The translations under genes were made by a program, and so were the position numbers. Below the pieces are notes generated by a model. It saw nothing but the letters and a program-made list of their open reading frames with translations. It made no database searches and had not been told where the DNA came from. A stretch of DNA of 64,000 nucleotides from Pelagihabitans pacificus (GTDB taxonomy: Bacteria; Bacteroidota; Bacteroidia; Flavobacteriales; Flavobacteriaceae): positions 1,054,001-1,118,000 of the forward strand of contig NZ_VIKU02000001.1 in NCBI RefSeq assembly GCF_009371985.2, given 5' to 3'. Positions 9,108 through 17,432 of the stretch are shown here, piece after piece (the first letter of the stretch is position 1; every line of letters begins with the position of its first letter).

Positions 9108-10223
9108 ATGATGTCAGACACTAACTGGTATGCCCTAAAGGATACCTCCAACGTCAATTCCCCTTCTCTACTGGTATATCCCGAACGTATCGAGGAAAAC
9201 ATCCGGACAATGATTTCAATGGCAGGTGGCTACTCCATGCTACGCCCCCATATCAAGACCCACAAAATGGCCCAAATCGTACAGATGCAGCAACGCCATG
9301 GTATTCAAAAATTCAAGTGTGCCACCATCGCCGAAGCAGAGCTATTGGGCAGGTGCAAGGCCGAAGACGTATTATTGGCCATGCAGCCTGTGGGGTCGAA
9401 CATCCAGCGTTTTTTTCAATTAATGGCTACCTTTCCCAGCACACAGTTCGCTACCTTGGTCGATAACCAACATACGTTGGGAGAGATTGGGGAGGCCGCT
9501 GCTGCAGAAAGCAAAATCGCCTTCCTGTATCTCGATATCAACAACGGCATGAACCGGACCGGATGCCTACCGGACGCCGAGGCCGTACGACTATATCGTG
9601 CCATGGAAGAACACCCCCATATCGTGGCGAAGGGTTTGCATGTGTACGACGGTCATATCCGGGACAGCGATATCGAAGAACGCAGCCGACGTTGTAATGC
9701 CGCATTTGATCAAATACTAAAGCTCAAGGAGGCCATCAAAAAAGACGGGGTCATAGTTCCCAATTTAGTTGCTGGAGGGTCGCCCTCCTTTCCCATTCAT
9801 AGCAAGCGACCTTCGGTGGAGGCTAGCCCTGGCACCACCTTATTATGGGATGCCCGGTATGGGGACCTTTTCCCCGACATGCATTTTTTACATGCGGCCG
9901 TGCTGTTCATAAGAATCATCAGCAAACCCACCGAAGACACCCTATGCTTTGACCTTGGCCATAAATCGGTTGCCCCTGAAATGGATTTTCCCCGGGTACG
10001 TATTTTAGGTTTGGAAGACAGCGAACAAATCGGACAGAGCGAAGAGCACCTCGTCGTAAGAAGCACTAGGGCCAATGAGTTTGAAGTAGGTGACGCATTT
10101 TATGCCATCCCGATGCATATATGTCCGACGGTGGCCAAGTACGAGGAGGTACTCACCGTCACCGATGGGGCCGTCACCGGTTCTTGGAAAGTAGCGGCCA
10201 GAAATCAAAGAATCACGATTTGA
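9108..10223 (+). CDS. D-serine dehydratase / D-threonine aldolase fold-III PLP enzyme
   Basis: 371 aa. The alanine-racemase-like barrel carries the PLP lysine in 'LRPHIKTHK' (Lys50), and the C-terminal beta domain has 'PMHICPTV' with His337-x-Cys339. In the eukaryotic-type D-serine dehydratase and D-threo-3-hydroxyaspartate dehydratase the metal is held by His-x-Cys, whereas characterised D-threonine aldolases use His-x-Asp. The visible H-I-C therefore favours a dehydratase acting on a D-3-hydroxy amino acid. Automatic annotation would say 'D-TA family'. An alternative ATG at 9111 exists. Flanking RidA (enamine removal) and a dipeptidase support a D-amino-acid catabolic role. The exact substrate is inference. 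Confidence 0.82.
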   Translation: MMSDTNWYALKDTSNVNSPSLLVYPERIEENIRTMISMAGGYSMLRPHIKTHKMAQIVQMQQRHGIQKFKCATIAEAELLGRCKAEDVLLAMQPVGSNIQRFFQLMATFPSTQFATLVDNQHTLGEIGEAAAAESKIAFLYLDINNGMNRTGCLPDAEAVRLYRAMEEHPHIVAKGLHVYDGHIRDSDIEERSRRCNAAFDQILKLKEAIKKDGVIVPNLVAGGSPSFPIHSKRPSVEASPGTTLLWDARYGDLFPDMHFLHAAVLFIRIISKPTEDTLCFDLGHKSVAPEMDFPRVRILGLEDSEQIGQSEEHLVVRSTRANEFEVGDAFYAIPMHICPTVAKYEEVLTVTDGAVTGSWKVAARNQRITI

Positions 10224-10224
10224 C

Positions 10225-11289
10225 ATGTTCCTATTCGATGCCCATTTAGACCTTGCCATGAACGCCATGGAATGGAACCGCGACCTCCGCTGGTCGGTCG
10301 AGGCCATTCGACAGCATGAACAGGGAATGACCGATAAACCTGATCGTGGCCACAATACCGTTTCCTTTGAAGCCATGCGCAAAGGCAATATCGGGCTCTG
10401 CATGGCTACCCAAATTGCGCGCTACGTAAAACCGGAAAGTACTCTTCCAGGTTGGAAATCTCCCCACCAGGCCTGGGCACAAACCCAGGGACAACTGGCA
10501 TGGTACCGAGCGATGGAAGCGGAAGGGGAGCTGACACAAATCACGAACAGCGAACAATTGGAGACCCATTTGCGGGCTTGGAAAAAAAGCCCTGATACCC
10601 AACCGATCGGTTATATCTTGACCTTGGAGGGTGCCGACAGTATCGTCGACCTGGGCTATCTCGAAAAATCCTATCAAGAAGGCCTCCGAGCTATTGGTCC
10701 GGCCCACTACGGCCCGGGAACTTATGCCCATGGCACCAACTCGGTCGGGGGTATCGGCAGCAAGGGAAAAGCGCTTTTGAAAGAAATTGAACGCTTTAAC
10801 CTCATCCTGGACGCCACCCATTTATGCGACCAGAGTTTTTGGGAAACCATGAACGTGTACCACGGGCCCGTTTGGGCCAGCCACAATAACTGCCGGGCTT
10901 TGGTAGATCACAATCGCCAATTTTCGGACGAACAGTTTAAGGAACTCATTGCACGAAACGCGGTCATCGGAGTGGCTCTGGATGCCTGGATGATGGTTGC
11001 CCACTGGCAGAAGGGGGTTTCTACCCCAAAGGGCATGGGGCTAACCTTGGAACATATGATCGACCATATCGACCATATCTGTCAGCTGGCAGGCAACGCC
11101 GACCATGTGGGTATCGGTACCGATTTGGACGGTGGTTTCGGGAAGGAGCAATGCCCTTCGGATATCGATACGATTGCCGACCTACAAAAAATTCCGCCCT
11201 TGCTTTCCAAAAGAGGCTGTTCCGAACAAGACATCCTCAAAATTATGCACGGAAACTTCATTGCCTTTCTACAACGAACGTGGTCGTAA
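10225..11289 (+). CDS. Membrane dipeptidase family M19
   Basis: 354 aa, full length for peptidase family M19 (renal dipeptidase). Metal-site motifs are visible: 'FDAHLDLAM' (His7-x-Asp9), 'LTLEGADSI' (bridging Glu), 'LDATHLCDQSF' and 'WASHNNCR' (His ligands), and 'GIGTDLDGGFG' with the conserved Asp. There is no signal peptide, so it is cytoplasmic. M19 enzymes cleave dipeptides and are unusual in accepting a D-residue at the C-terminal position. It begins 1 bp after the stop of the PLP enzyme, completing the operon. A plausible job is releasing D-amino acids from L-D dipeptides (for example peptidoglycan or siderophore fragments) for the upstream enzyme. Confidence 0.85.
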   Translation: MFLFDAHLDLAMNAMEWNRDLRWSVEAIRQHEQGMTDKPDRGHNTVSFEAMRKGNIGLCMATQIARYVKPESTLPGWKSPHQAWAQTQGQLAWYRAMEAEGELTQITNSEQLETHLRAWKKSPDTQPIGYILTLEGADSIVDLGYLEKSYQEGLRAIGPAHYGPGTYAHGTNSVGGIGSKGKALLKEIERFNLILDATHLCDQSFWETMNVYHGPVWASHNNCRALVDHNRQFSDEQFKELIARNAVIGVALDAWMMVAHWQKGVSTPKGMGLTLEHMIDHIDHICQLAGNADHVGIGTDLDGGFGKEQCPSDIDTIADLQKIPPLLSKRGCSEQDILKIMHGNFIAFLQRTWS

Positions 11290-11397
11290 AGCATCGGAAA
11301 ACTCTGATTATCCTCCCATTTATCGAATTTAACAGCGATTTAAGTGCCCGTGGCAGGGTATTTGTTAATTTTATAAACCAAAACGATAATCAAGGTG

Positions 11398-12063
11398 ATG
11401 CGACCTTTACGCTTCTTTTTAGTTTTCTCCCTACTCCCTTTTCTAGGAGCGGCGCAGACGGATATCCCGACTGCGAAACCCCTGAAAATCGAGGCCGCCA
11501 ATAAATTGGACACCAAAGGGAAGGAACAAAAAGGGACACCGCTTAAAATACCTTCGGTAGTGGGGGATGCCCCGGAAATTAATCTAGAAGACCCCAATGC
11601 CAGAAAACCGGTCAAGATGTTGCCTGATCGCAAGTTGGTGCAAGCAGGTACCGGAATGAAAATCGACCCCAAAGTGGGGCCTCGAAATGCCAAGGAAGGT
11701 TCCTCGGATTTTTTTGGGAATATGTATCTAGGAGACGTCAAGAACAACGGAAAGTTTGTGGGCATCGTATGTCGAGATCACGAATACGTGGATGGCGATC
11801 GGGTCAAAATCGTCCATAACGATAGGGTTATAGATCCGAACACGTTGCTCACAGGCAGTTTCAAAGGCATTAACGTCGATTTGGAAGTAGGCTTCAACCG
11901 GCTTGATTTTGTCGCCCTGAACGAGGGTTCTTCCTCTCCCAATACCGCACAGGTGGACGTCTATGACGATCAGGGAAATCTTATCTACTCGAACAAGTGG
12001 CTCCTTTCCTCCGGATCAAAGGCGACCTTGATCATCACAAAGGAAGCAGAAGAAGAAGAATAA
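11398..12063 (+). CDS. Secreted protein of unknown function
   Basis: 221 aa from the ATG at 11398 (a GTG directly before it is also in frame). It has a clear signal peptide 'MRPLRFFLVFSLLPFLGAAQ', then a low-complexity Lys/Pro-rich linker (residues 21-90) and a compact C-terminal domain (about 95-215) with alternating beta-strand-like segments ('FVGIVCRDHEYVDGDRVKIV', 'VDLEVGFNRLDFVAL', 'AQVDVYDDQGNLIYS') ending in an acidic EEEE tail. The domain looks Ig-like/beta-sandwich, but I do not recognise the family. A possible -7 box TAATTTTA lies at 11366-11373. It follows the dipeptidase by 108 bp and is probably a separate unit. Confidence 0.7.
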   Translation: MRPLRFFLVFSLLPFLGAAQTDIPTAKPLKIEAANKLDTKGKEQKGTPLKIPSVVGDAPEINLEDPNARKPVKMLPDRKLVQAGTGMKIDPKVGPRNAKEGSSDFFGNMYLGDVKNNGKFVGIVCRDHEYVDGDRVKIVHNDRVIDPNTLLTGSFKGINVDLEVGFNRLDFVALNEGSSSPNTAQVDVYDDQGNLIYSNKWLLSSGSKATLIITKEAEEEE

Positions 12064-12169
12064 TCGGTTGGCGCACCTCATCGCCATTTAGCTTGCCCAA
12101 TAGGTGTCTTCCCCCTAACCGACCCGGGATTTTCAAATGATTCAATTGCGGTGTTGAAACATGAATCAA

Positions 12170-14371
12170 CTAGTTTCTCTTTCCCGGTCGATAGGTTTCA
12201 TTAGCGCGCTTTTGCACATCCTCTTGGTAGTATGCCACCTCTTTCCAATCCACATCGGCATACCGTTGGATCTGATCATCAAAATGCGGCGAATCGGAGT
12301 CCCCGCTCTGTCCGCCCGCCAAAATGCTTTTTGCCTTAACCCTATCCCCAAACTCCACAACCGCCGCAAAACTATTGCCTCGGGTGCCATAGATTTTTTT
12401 GGTGTCGTTATCGTAGCGGGCGCCATAGGCCGCCAAGGCTCCCCAACGACCGGAGGCAAAACCGATGGGAATACTGGGCTTGCTATCGTCAAAGGCCTGA
12501 CGGATATCGCCGTTCAGGCGTTGGTAACGGTTTACCTCCCCCCAGGGCATTTCCCAAGTGCCAAAATCGGCTGTTAGTTGGGCGATCACCTCCTCAAAAA
12601 TTCGGATACGTTCCCCTTGGGGCGAATCACTTCCGAAATAGGTAATCAACTCCATACCACCCATGCCCTCGGGTCGTATCGCCCGTTGCCCCATGGCGGT
12701 GCCATAATAATGCGCCAAGGTCATCGCTACCGATTCCTTGGAGGTCGTATAATCCCATGAATCCAAAAGCATTATCGGTTCACGTACTATGGGATTTTTA
12801 TCGTCATACAGGTTGTAGGCCTTGATCAATCCCGGAATCAAGGCTTTGAAGGCAGGCAAATACGGGTCGTGGGCCAATTGAATCAGACTGTCAATGGTGT
12901 ACCCACTTCTATCTTTTAACAATCCGATGGCGTGTACCCCCCGGAAGTTTTCCTGGTCGCGGGACATGTAGTAGGGATAGTTTTCCCTTTTTGGACTAAA
13001 CTCCAAAGCGGCGGTATAGGGGGTAGAATTGCAATTCTGTATCCATCCGTTTTCAGGGTTCAGGAGTAGAATGTTTTCATCGACCGTGTGTAGGCCCTGC
13101 CAATCGGTCTTTGGGTTGCTCCCATCAACGGGTTTTGAATAATCGAAGGAAACATCACGTTTCGGAACAAAATTACCATGGAAATAGGCAATGTTCCCCT
13201 CAGCATCGGCATAAACGGTATTGTTGGAGGAGTTGGTACGGATGTCCATCATCTCACGAAATCCCTTGTACCCATCCTGTTTGGTACGGATAAAAGATTG
13301 TTCCAAGGCTTTTACCGGATCCCACATCATCGCGGAGGCCGTCCATTGGCCCTCCTCCAAATGGGTGATGGGCCCATGGTGGGTATGGTAGGCCGGAACG
13401 GTTTTTTCCTTGAGGTCGTCACCCTCACTATATTTCAAAGTAATTTCGGAAGTCTCCACCGGACGTAGTTCCTCTCCGTATTGATACAGCAATTTTCCAT
13501 CGATATTCATAACGGTTTCCTTAAACTCATCCATCACATCGGTATAGGTACTAGTATGCATCCAACCGGTTTTTTCATTGAATCCCTGATAGACGAAAAA
13601 CTGCCCCCAGGTCACGGCCCCGTAGGCATTCAAGCCTTCCTCACTGACCACATGTACCTCCCCCCGAAAATAAAAGGACGTATGCGGATTAATGAGCAAC
13701 ATCGCATCACCAGACTGTGTTAGTTTTCCGGAAATGGCGATGCCGTTCGACCCCTGGGGCTCGGCCATTTCCGCTTCTTTTTTCATTTCCATCTCCTGGG
13801 CCTCCGGAATTTCCATGTCACTTTCATAGAACGCCTTTATTTTTTGGGTGGAAATCCGTTCAATATCCCCTCCAATGGAACCTTCGCTAAAATACATCGG
13901 CATCCAGGGCTCGAAACGCGTCAGTAGTTTTGGCCGTACCTCGGGATGGGTATGGAGGTAGTAATTGATTCCATCGGCAAAAGCGTCACAGAGTTTTTTG
14001 AGCCATTCCGGACTCTTATCGTATTTGGTCCTTGCCTCCTCCTCGGTCATAAACAATTTGGCGCGAAGGTCGCTATACAGGGCTTCTTCCCCTTCGACCT
14101 CGGCCAATCGGCCCGTGGCCCAGATATAGTTTTGTTCCACCCGATTAAAATCGTCCTCGCATTGGGCATAGAGCAGTCCAAAAACGGCATCGGCATCGGT
14201 CTTTCCATAGATGTGGGGTATCCCAAAATCATCCCGGATGATCGTGACCTGCTCGGCCTGAGCCTGCCAACGATCTTTCTCTGTTTGGACTACTGCTCGT
14301 TCCTTACAGGAGAGAAAGTTTCCGACCATTACTACAACCACTAAATAAATACATCCTTGTTTCATAAGCAC
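12170..14371 (-). CDS. Penicillin/N-acyl-homoserine-lactone acylase family lipoprotein
   Basis: 733 aa Ntn-hydrolase precursor of the penicillin amidase family (S45). The N-terminus has lipobox 'FLSC' (Cys22). The short alpha chain contains 'VTIIRDDFGIPHIYGKTDADAVFGLLYAQCEDD' features of S45 enzymes. The autoproteolysis site and nucleophile are in 'QGSNGIAISG', with Ser208 becoming the N-terminus of the beta chain, and the oxyanion/base Asn region is 'NSSNNTVYADAEGNIAYFHG'. Such lipoproteins act at the outer membrane or periplasm on acyl amides, including quorum-sensing acyl-homoserine lactones or palmitoylated peptides; the true substrate is unknown. It is a single gene, divergent from the G8 protein pair. 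Confidence 0.85.
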   Translation of the reverse strand: MLMKQGCIYLVVVVMVGNFLSCKERAVVQTEKDRWQAQAEQVTIIRDDFGIPHIYGKTDADAVFGLLYAQCEDDFNRVEQNYIWATGRLAEVEGEEALYSDLRAKLFMTEEEARTKYDKSPEWLKKLCDAFADGINYYLHTHPEVRPKLLTRFEPWMPMYFSEGSIGGDIERISTQKIKAFYESDMEIPEAQEMEMKKEAEMAEPQGSNGIAISGKLTQSGDAMLLINPHTSFYFRGEVHVVSEEGLNAYGAVTWGQFFVYQGFNEKTGWMHTSTYTDVMDEFKETVMNIDGKLLYQYGEELRPVETSEITLKYSEGDDLKEKTVPAYHTHHGPITHLEEGQWTASAMMWDPVKALEQSFIRTKQDGYKGFREMMDIRTNSSNNTVYADAEGNIAYFHGNFVPKRDVSFDYSKPVDGSNPKTDWQGLHTVDENILLLNPENGWIQNCNSTPYTAALEFSPKRENYPYYMSRDQENFRGVHAIGLLKDRSGYTIDSLIQLAHDPYLPAFKALIPGLIKAYNLYDDKNPIVREPIMLLDSWDYTTSKESVAMTLAHYYGTAMGQRAIRPEGMGGMELITYFGSDSPQGERIRIFEEVIAQLTADFGTWEMPWGEVNRYQRLNGDIRQAFDDSKPSIPIGFASGRWGALAAYGARYDNDTKKIYGTRGNSFAAVVEFGDRVKAKSILAGGQSGDSDSPHFDDQIQRYADVDWKEVAYYQEDVQKRANETYRPGKRN

Positions 14372-14509
14372 CCCTGGTATTCGCTTGGATGGTCGAAAAA
14401 AGCTGCCTTAGCTTTTTGTCCCACGTATTCCAAACTTAATTTAGTGTTTAAATATAGATCTTATTCCCCGATAAGGGTAGCTGTCCATGGGATTCGCCGT
14501 TGAAATTCG

Positions 14510-14537
14510 ATGCACTTTTTTTAAAAAAACTGTGCAT
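14510..14537. promoter_or_regulatory. Long near-palindrome in divergent intergenic region
   Basis: ATGCAC (14510-14515) plus seven T is followed directly by seven A, CT and GTGCAT (14532-14537): a dyad of about 13 bp per arm with a 2-nt bulge. It lies between the divergent acylase and G8-protein genes, in an otherwise gene-free 300-bp stretch. It could be an operator for either gene or a transcript hairpin. Confidence 0.45.
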
Positions 14538-14671
14538 TTCATCGAAAAAAAGTAGGGTAATGCCATATACCATTGTTATGCACATATCAATTTAACATTT
14601 CAAACGTTAAATTCTTATGCTTTAAGAAACAGGATTGGCCCCAACCTTCCTACAACTTAACCGACTTAGCT

Positions 14672-17386
14672 ATGACGTACAAAAATGCCGCTCGTTTCCT
14701 TTATCTGTTTTTTGCCCTGACGGCAATTCCCTGCACTCTTCTTGCGCAGCAAAACTGGTCGAACCCCTCTTCATGGGCTTCCGGAGAGGTGCCAAAGGCG
14801 AATCAGGACATTAGGATTCCCGCCGACAAAACGATTCTCTTGGATGTATCACCACCAAACCTGGGGAATTTGGTCATTGAGGGAAGTCTTATTTTTGAGG
14901 ACAAAAACCTCTCCTTGACGGCAGAGACCATCAAGGTGATGGGGCTGCTTCAGATAGGAACCGCCGAAACCCCGTTCCAAAGCAATGCTACCATTACCTT
15001 AAACGGCCCCAAGGTCGATGAGGAAGTTTTTGGTGGCCGTTTCCTGACTACCCTATCGGGCGGGTCGTTACAACTACACGGTGCCAGCGCCGCCAAACTT
15101 AGTTGGGGACAATTGGAAGGTACCGTTCAGCCGGGAGCTACAAGCATTACTTTAGACCAAACTCCCGTAGGTTGGGAGACCGGGGATAAAATCGCCATTG
15201 CACCCAGCGGTTATGAGCCGTATGAGGCCGAGGAACTGACCATCACCGGCGTTGCGGGAAATACGATTTCCTTTGTTCCGGCCCTGCAATTCCCCCATTT
15301 TGGCGAAATCCAGGAATACGAGGGAAAATTATTGGACGAACGGGCCGAGGTAGGTATGTTGACCCGGAACATCAAGATTCGGGGAGCCCAGGATTCCGAA
15401 GAACAACGTTTCGGGGGGCATACCATGATCTTGAACGAATCGGGACCCATCCACATCGAAGGGGTCGAGTTTACCCTGATGGGGCAGCCCGGTATCGAAG
15501 CCCGCTACAATATGCACTGGCACTTGGCCGGTGACCGGGAGGGGGACTATATTAAGAACTCCAGTATTCACCATAGCCTGCAAAGAGGGGTGGTCATTCA
15601 CCGCACCGACAATGTGTTGGTCGAGGATGTGGTCGCCTATAACGTACGCAACCACGTGTTTATCCCTGCCGAGGATGGCCCGGAGATCAACAACACCTTT
15701 CGGCACAATCTGGCCATTTTAGTGCGCAAACCAGAAAAAGGCTTTTTTGCATTCCCGCGCGATGGCGGTGGCGGCAGTAACCAAGGGGAACAACGCGTCG
15801 GCGGGTTTTGGATGCGCAACGTACACAACAATTTGATTGACAACCATGTTGCCGGTTCGGAAAGGGGCACCGGTTTCTTTTTTGACACCAGGGGCCGTAG
15901 CCGGGATTTCAGGGAAATCGATCTGTTGCCCCGTGAGGTGGTGTTCGACGGCAATGTCGCCCACTCCTGTTCAGTGCCTGGAAACTTAGGAAACGAAGGG
16001 ATTTCGAACACGGCCTTATACAGTCAAGTAGGACACGGACATGGATTTTTTATGACCACGTTCAATCCAGGAGACTTGATGTGGACCTTCAATAATTTCA
16101 CCAGCTATAAAAATGCCATGAGCGGGGTTTGGACGGAAATTACCAACGTGACCCTCGACAATTTTATGATTGCCGACAATGCCATCGGACTGCTATCGTC
16201 CGAATCGCATGTGCAGAATACCGTTGTGATCGGAAAATCGGCCAATACCATTGGTGGAAAGAACCGTCATTTACGACACGGCGACCGAAGGGCCGGCTAT
16301 TACTCCATCGCGCAAGGTGGTCGCAAACAACCCAAATTGACCAACGTCACCTTTATCGATATCAATAAGGATGTAGAGGAAGGAAAGGTCGCCGCCGCGG
16401 TTATAGGCCATGGTGGACATCGAGGAAAAAACTTCTTCCGGAGCGTACAACTTAAAGGCGAAACCCTTCCCGTTTGGATGAGCACCCGGGGATCAAAGGG
16501 CGATAATGAGAACTCTTCCTTTTTGTTGGATGAGGATGGGAGTCTCACCGGATACGATCGACCCGTGTTGATTGCGCACCCCTACTCTTCCTTTCGCCAT
16601 GATGCCATCGAGTATCGGGAAGAATGGCAGGCGTATATTTTAGAGGCCGAGGGTGCCATGCAACTCAAAATGAACGGCATCGGTTTTGACCTGGAGCAGG
16701 AAGTGTCCCTAATACGGGATTTTGACCGATTGCGTATTCCCAAACAACAACATGCCCATCAACGGTTTTTTAATTTTTTCGGACAACAGAGCTATACCAT
16801 CGTTGGGCAGTGGGAAATCGACGAGAAGGATAACTATCTGGAGCTACGCAGTGTCATGGAAAAGGAAGGCGAATGGACGACCTTTAAACATCCGTTCCCC
16901 TACACCGGAATCCTGGTATTGGACAGGGAAGACAATCCCATTACCCAGGTTAACAGCCTTGCTGAACTGGATGCCCAACAGGCTACGGCCTATTACTTTG
17001 ATCCCGCCCAAGGGGCCGTGTATCTTAAAATGGTAACAGATGAAACGGGGTATTCAAACATCAACCTAATACCACAGGGCGAAAAAACAGGAAACAACTA
17101 TGGCATCGAGTACGGGGACATCCGCCAGTTTGTATTGGATGCGAAAGTATACCCCAACCCCCTAAGCGCCGATTCGCGATTGGAATACACCCTCTTGCAA
17201 GATCAGGTAGTGGCCATCTCCATTTATGACATTCTGGGAAGAAAAGTGAAGACGCTGCTGGTCGAGGAACAGGAAGACGGTTTTCACAGCGTTCCTATCG
17301 GTGAGCACGTGATGCAGTCGGGTACCTATGTCGTGGATATTAATTTTCTGGTGAGTTCCCTCCCGATAAAAATCATAAAGCCCTAA
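14672..17386 (+). CDS. Secreted G8-domain / CEMIP (hyaluronidase)-like beta-helix protein with T9SS sorting domain
   Basis: 904 aa from the ATG at 14672, which gives a good signal peptide ('MTYKNAARFLYLFFALTAIP...LLAQ'); the frame is open 99 bp further upstream but that extension is not signal-like. Residues about 25-125 form a G8 domain ('WSNPSSWASGEVPKANQDI', repeated Gly pairs). The middle is a right-handed beta-helix in which 'NMHWHLAGDREGDYIKNSSI', 'HRTDNVLVEDVVAYNVRNHV' and 'NTFRHNLAILVRKPEKGF' parallel the human CEMIP/TMEM2 core ('HFHMxGD', 'DVVGYN', 'GLLVKSG'). The last ~85 residues ('VYPNPLSADSRLEY', 'YDILGRKV', 'SGTYVVDI') are a type A T9SS sorting domain. It is expected at the cell surface acting on a polysaccharide. 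It heads a tandem pair with the next gene. Confidence 0.85.
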   Translation: MTYKNAARFLYLFFALTAIPCTLLAQQNWSNPSSWASGEVPKANQDIRIPADKTILLDVSPPNLGNLVIEGSLIFEDKNLSLTAETIKVMGLLQIGTAETPFQSNATITLNGPKVDEEVFGGRFLTTLSGGSLQLHGASAAKLSWGQLEGTVQPGATSITLDQTPVGWETGDKIAIAPSGYEPYEAEELTITGVAGNTISFVPALQFPHFGEIQEYEGKLLDERAEVGMLTRNIKIRGAQDSEEQRFGGHTMILNESGPIHIEGVEFTLMGQPGIEARYNMHWHLAGDREGDYIKNSSIHHSLQRGVVIHRTDNVLVEDVVAYNVRNHVFIPAEDGPEINNTFRHNLAILVRKPEKGFFAFPRDGGGGSNQGEQRVGGFWMRNVHNNLIDNHVAGSERGTGFFFDTRGRSRDFREIDLLPREVVFDGNVAHSCSVPGNLGNEGISNTALYSQVGHGHGFFMTTFNPGDLMWTFNNFTSYKNAMSGVWTEITNVTLDNFMIADNAIGLLSSESHVQNTVVIGKSANTIGGKNRHLRHGDRRAGYYSIAQGGRKQPKLTNVTFIDINKDVEEGKVAAAVIGHGGHRGKNFFRSVQLKGETLPVWMSTRGSKGDNENSSFLLDEDGSLTGYDRPVLIAHPYSSFRHDAIEYREEWQAYILEAEGAMQLKMNGIGFDLEQEVSLIRDFDRLRIPKQQHAHQRFFNFFGQQSYTIVGQWEIDEKDNYLELRSVMEKEGEWTTFKHPFPYTGILVLDREDNPITQVNSLAELDAQQATAYYFDPAQGAVYLKMVTDETGYSNINLIPQGEKTGNNYGIEYGDIRQFVLDAKVYPNPLSADSRLEYTLLQDQVVAISIYDILGRKVKTLLVEEQEDGFHSVPIGEHVMQSGTYVVDINFLVSSLPIKIIKP

Positions 17387-17432
17387 AATAAATCGAGTGG
17401 TACGGGTGTTATGAATACAAACCTAAGCTACG

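Noticed and set aside
10246-10821. 191-codon minus-strand frame inside the M19 dipeptidase gene
   Set aside because: Shadow frame; the plus strand carries intact M19 metal motifs.
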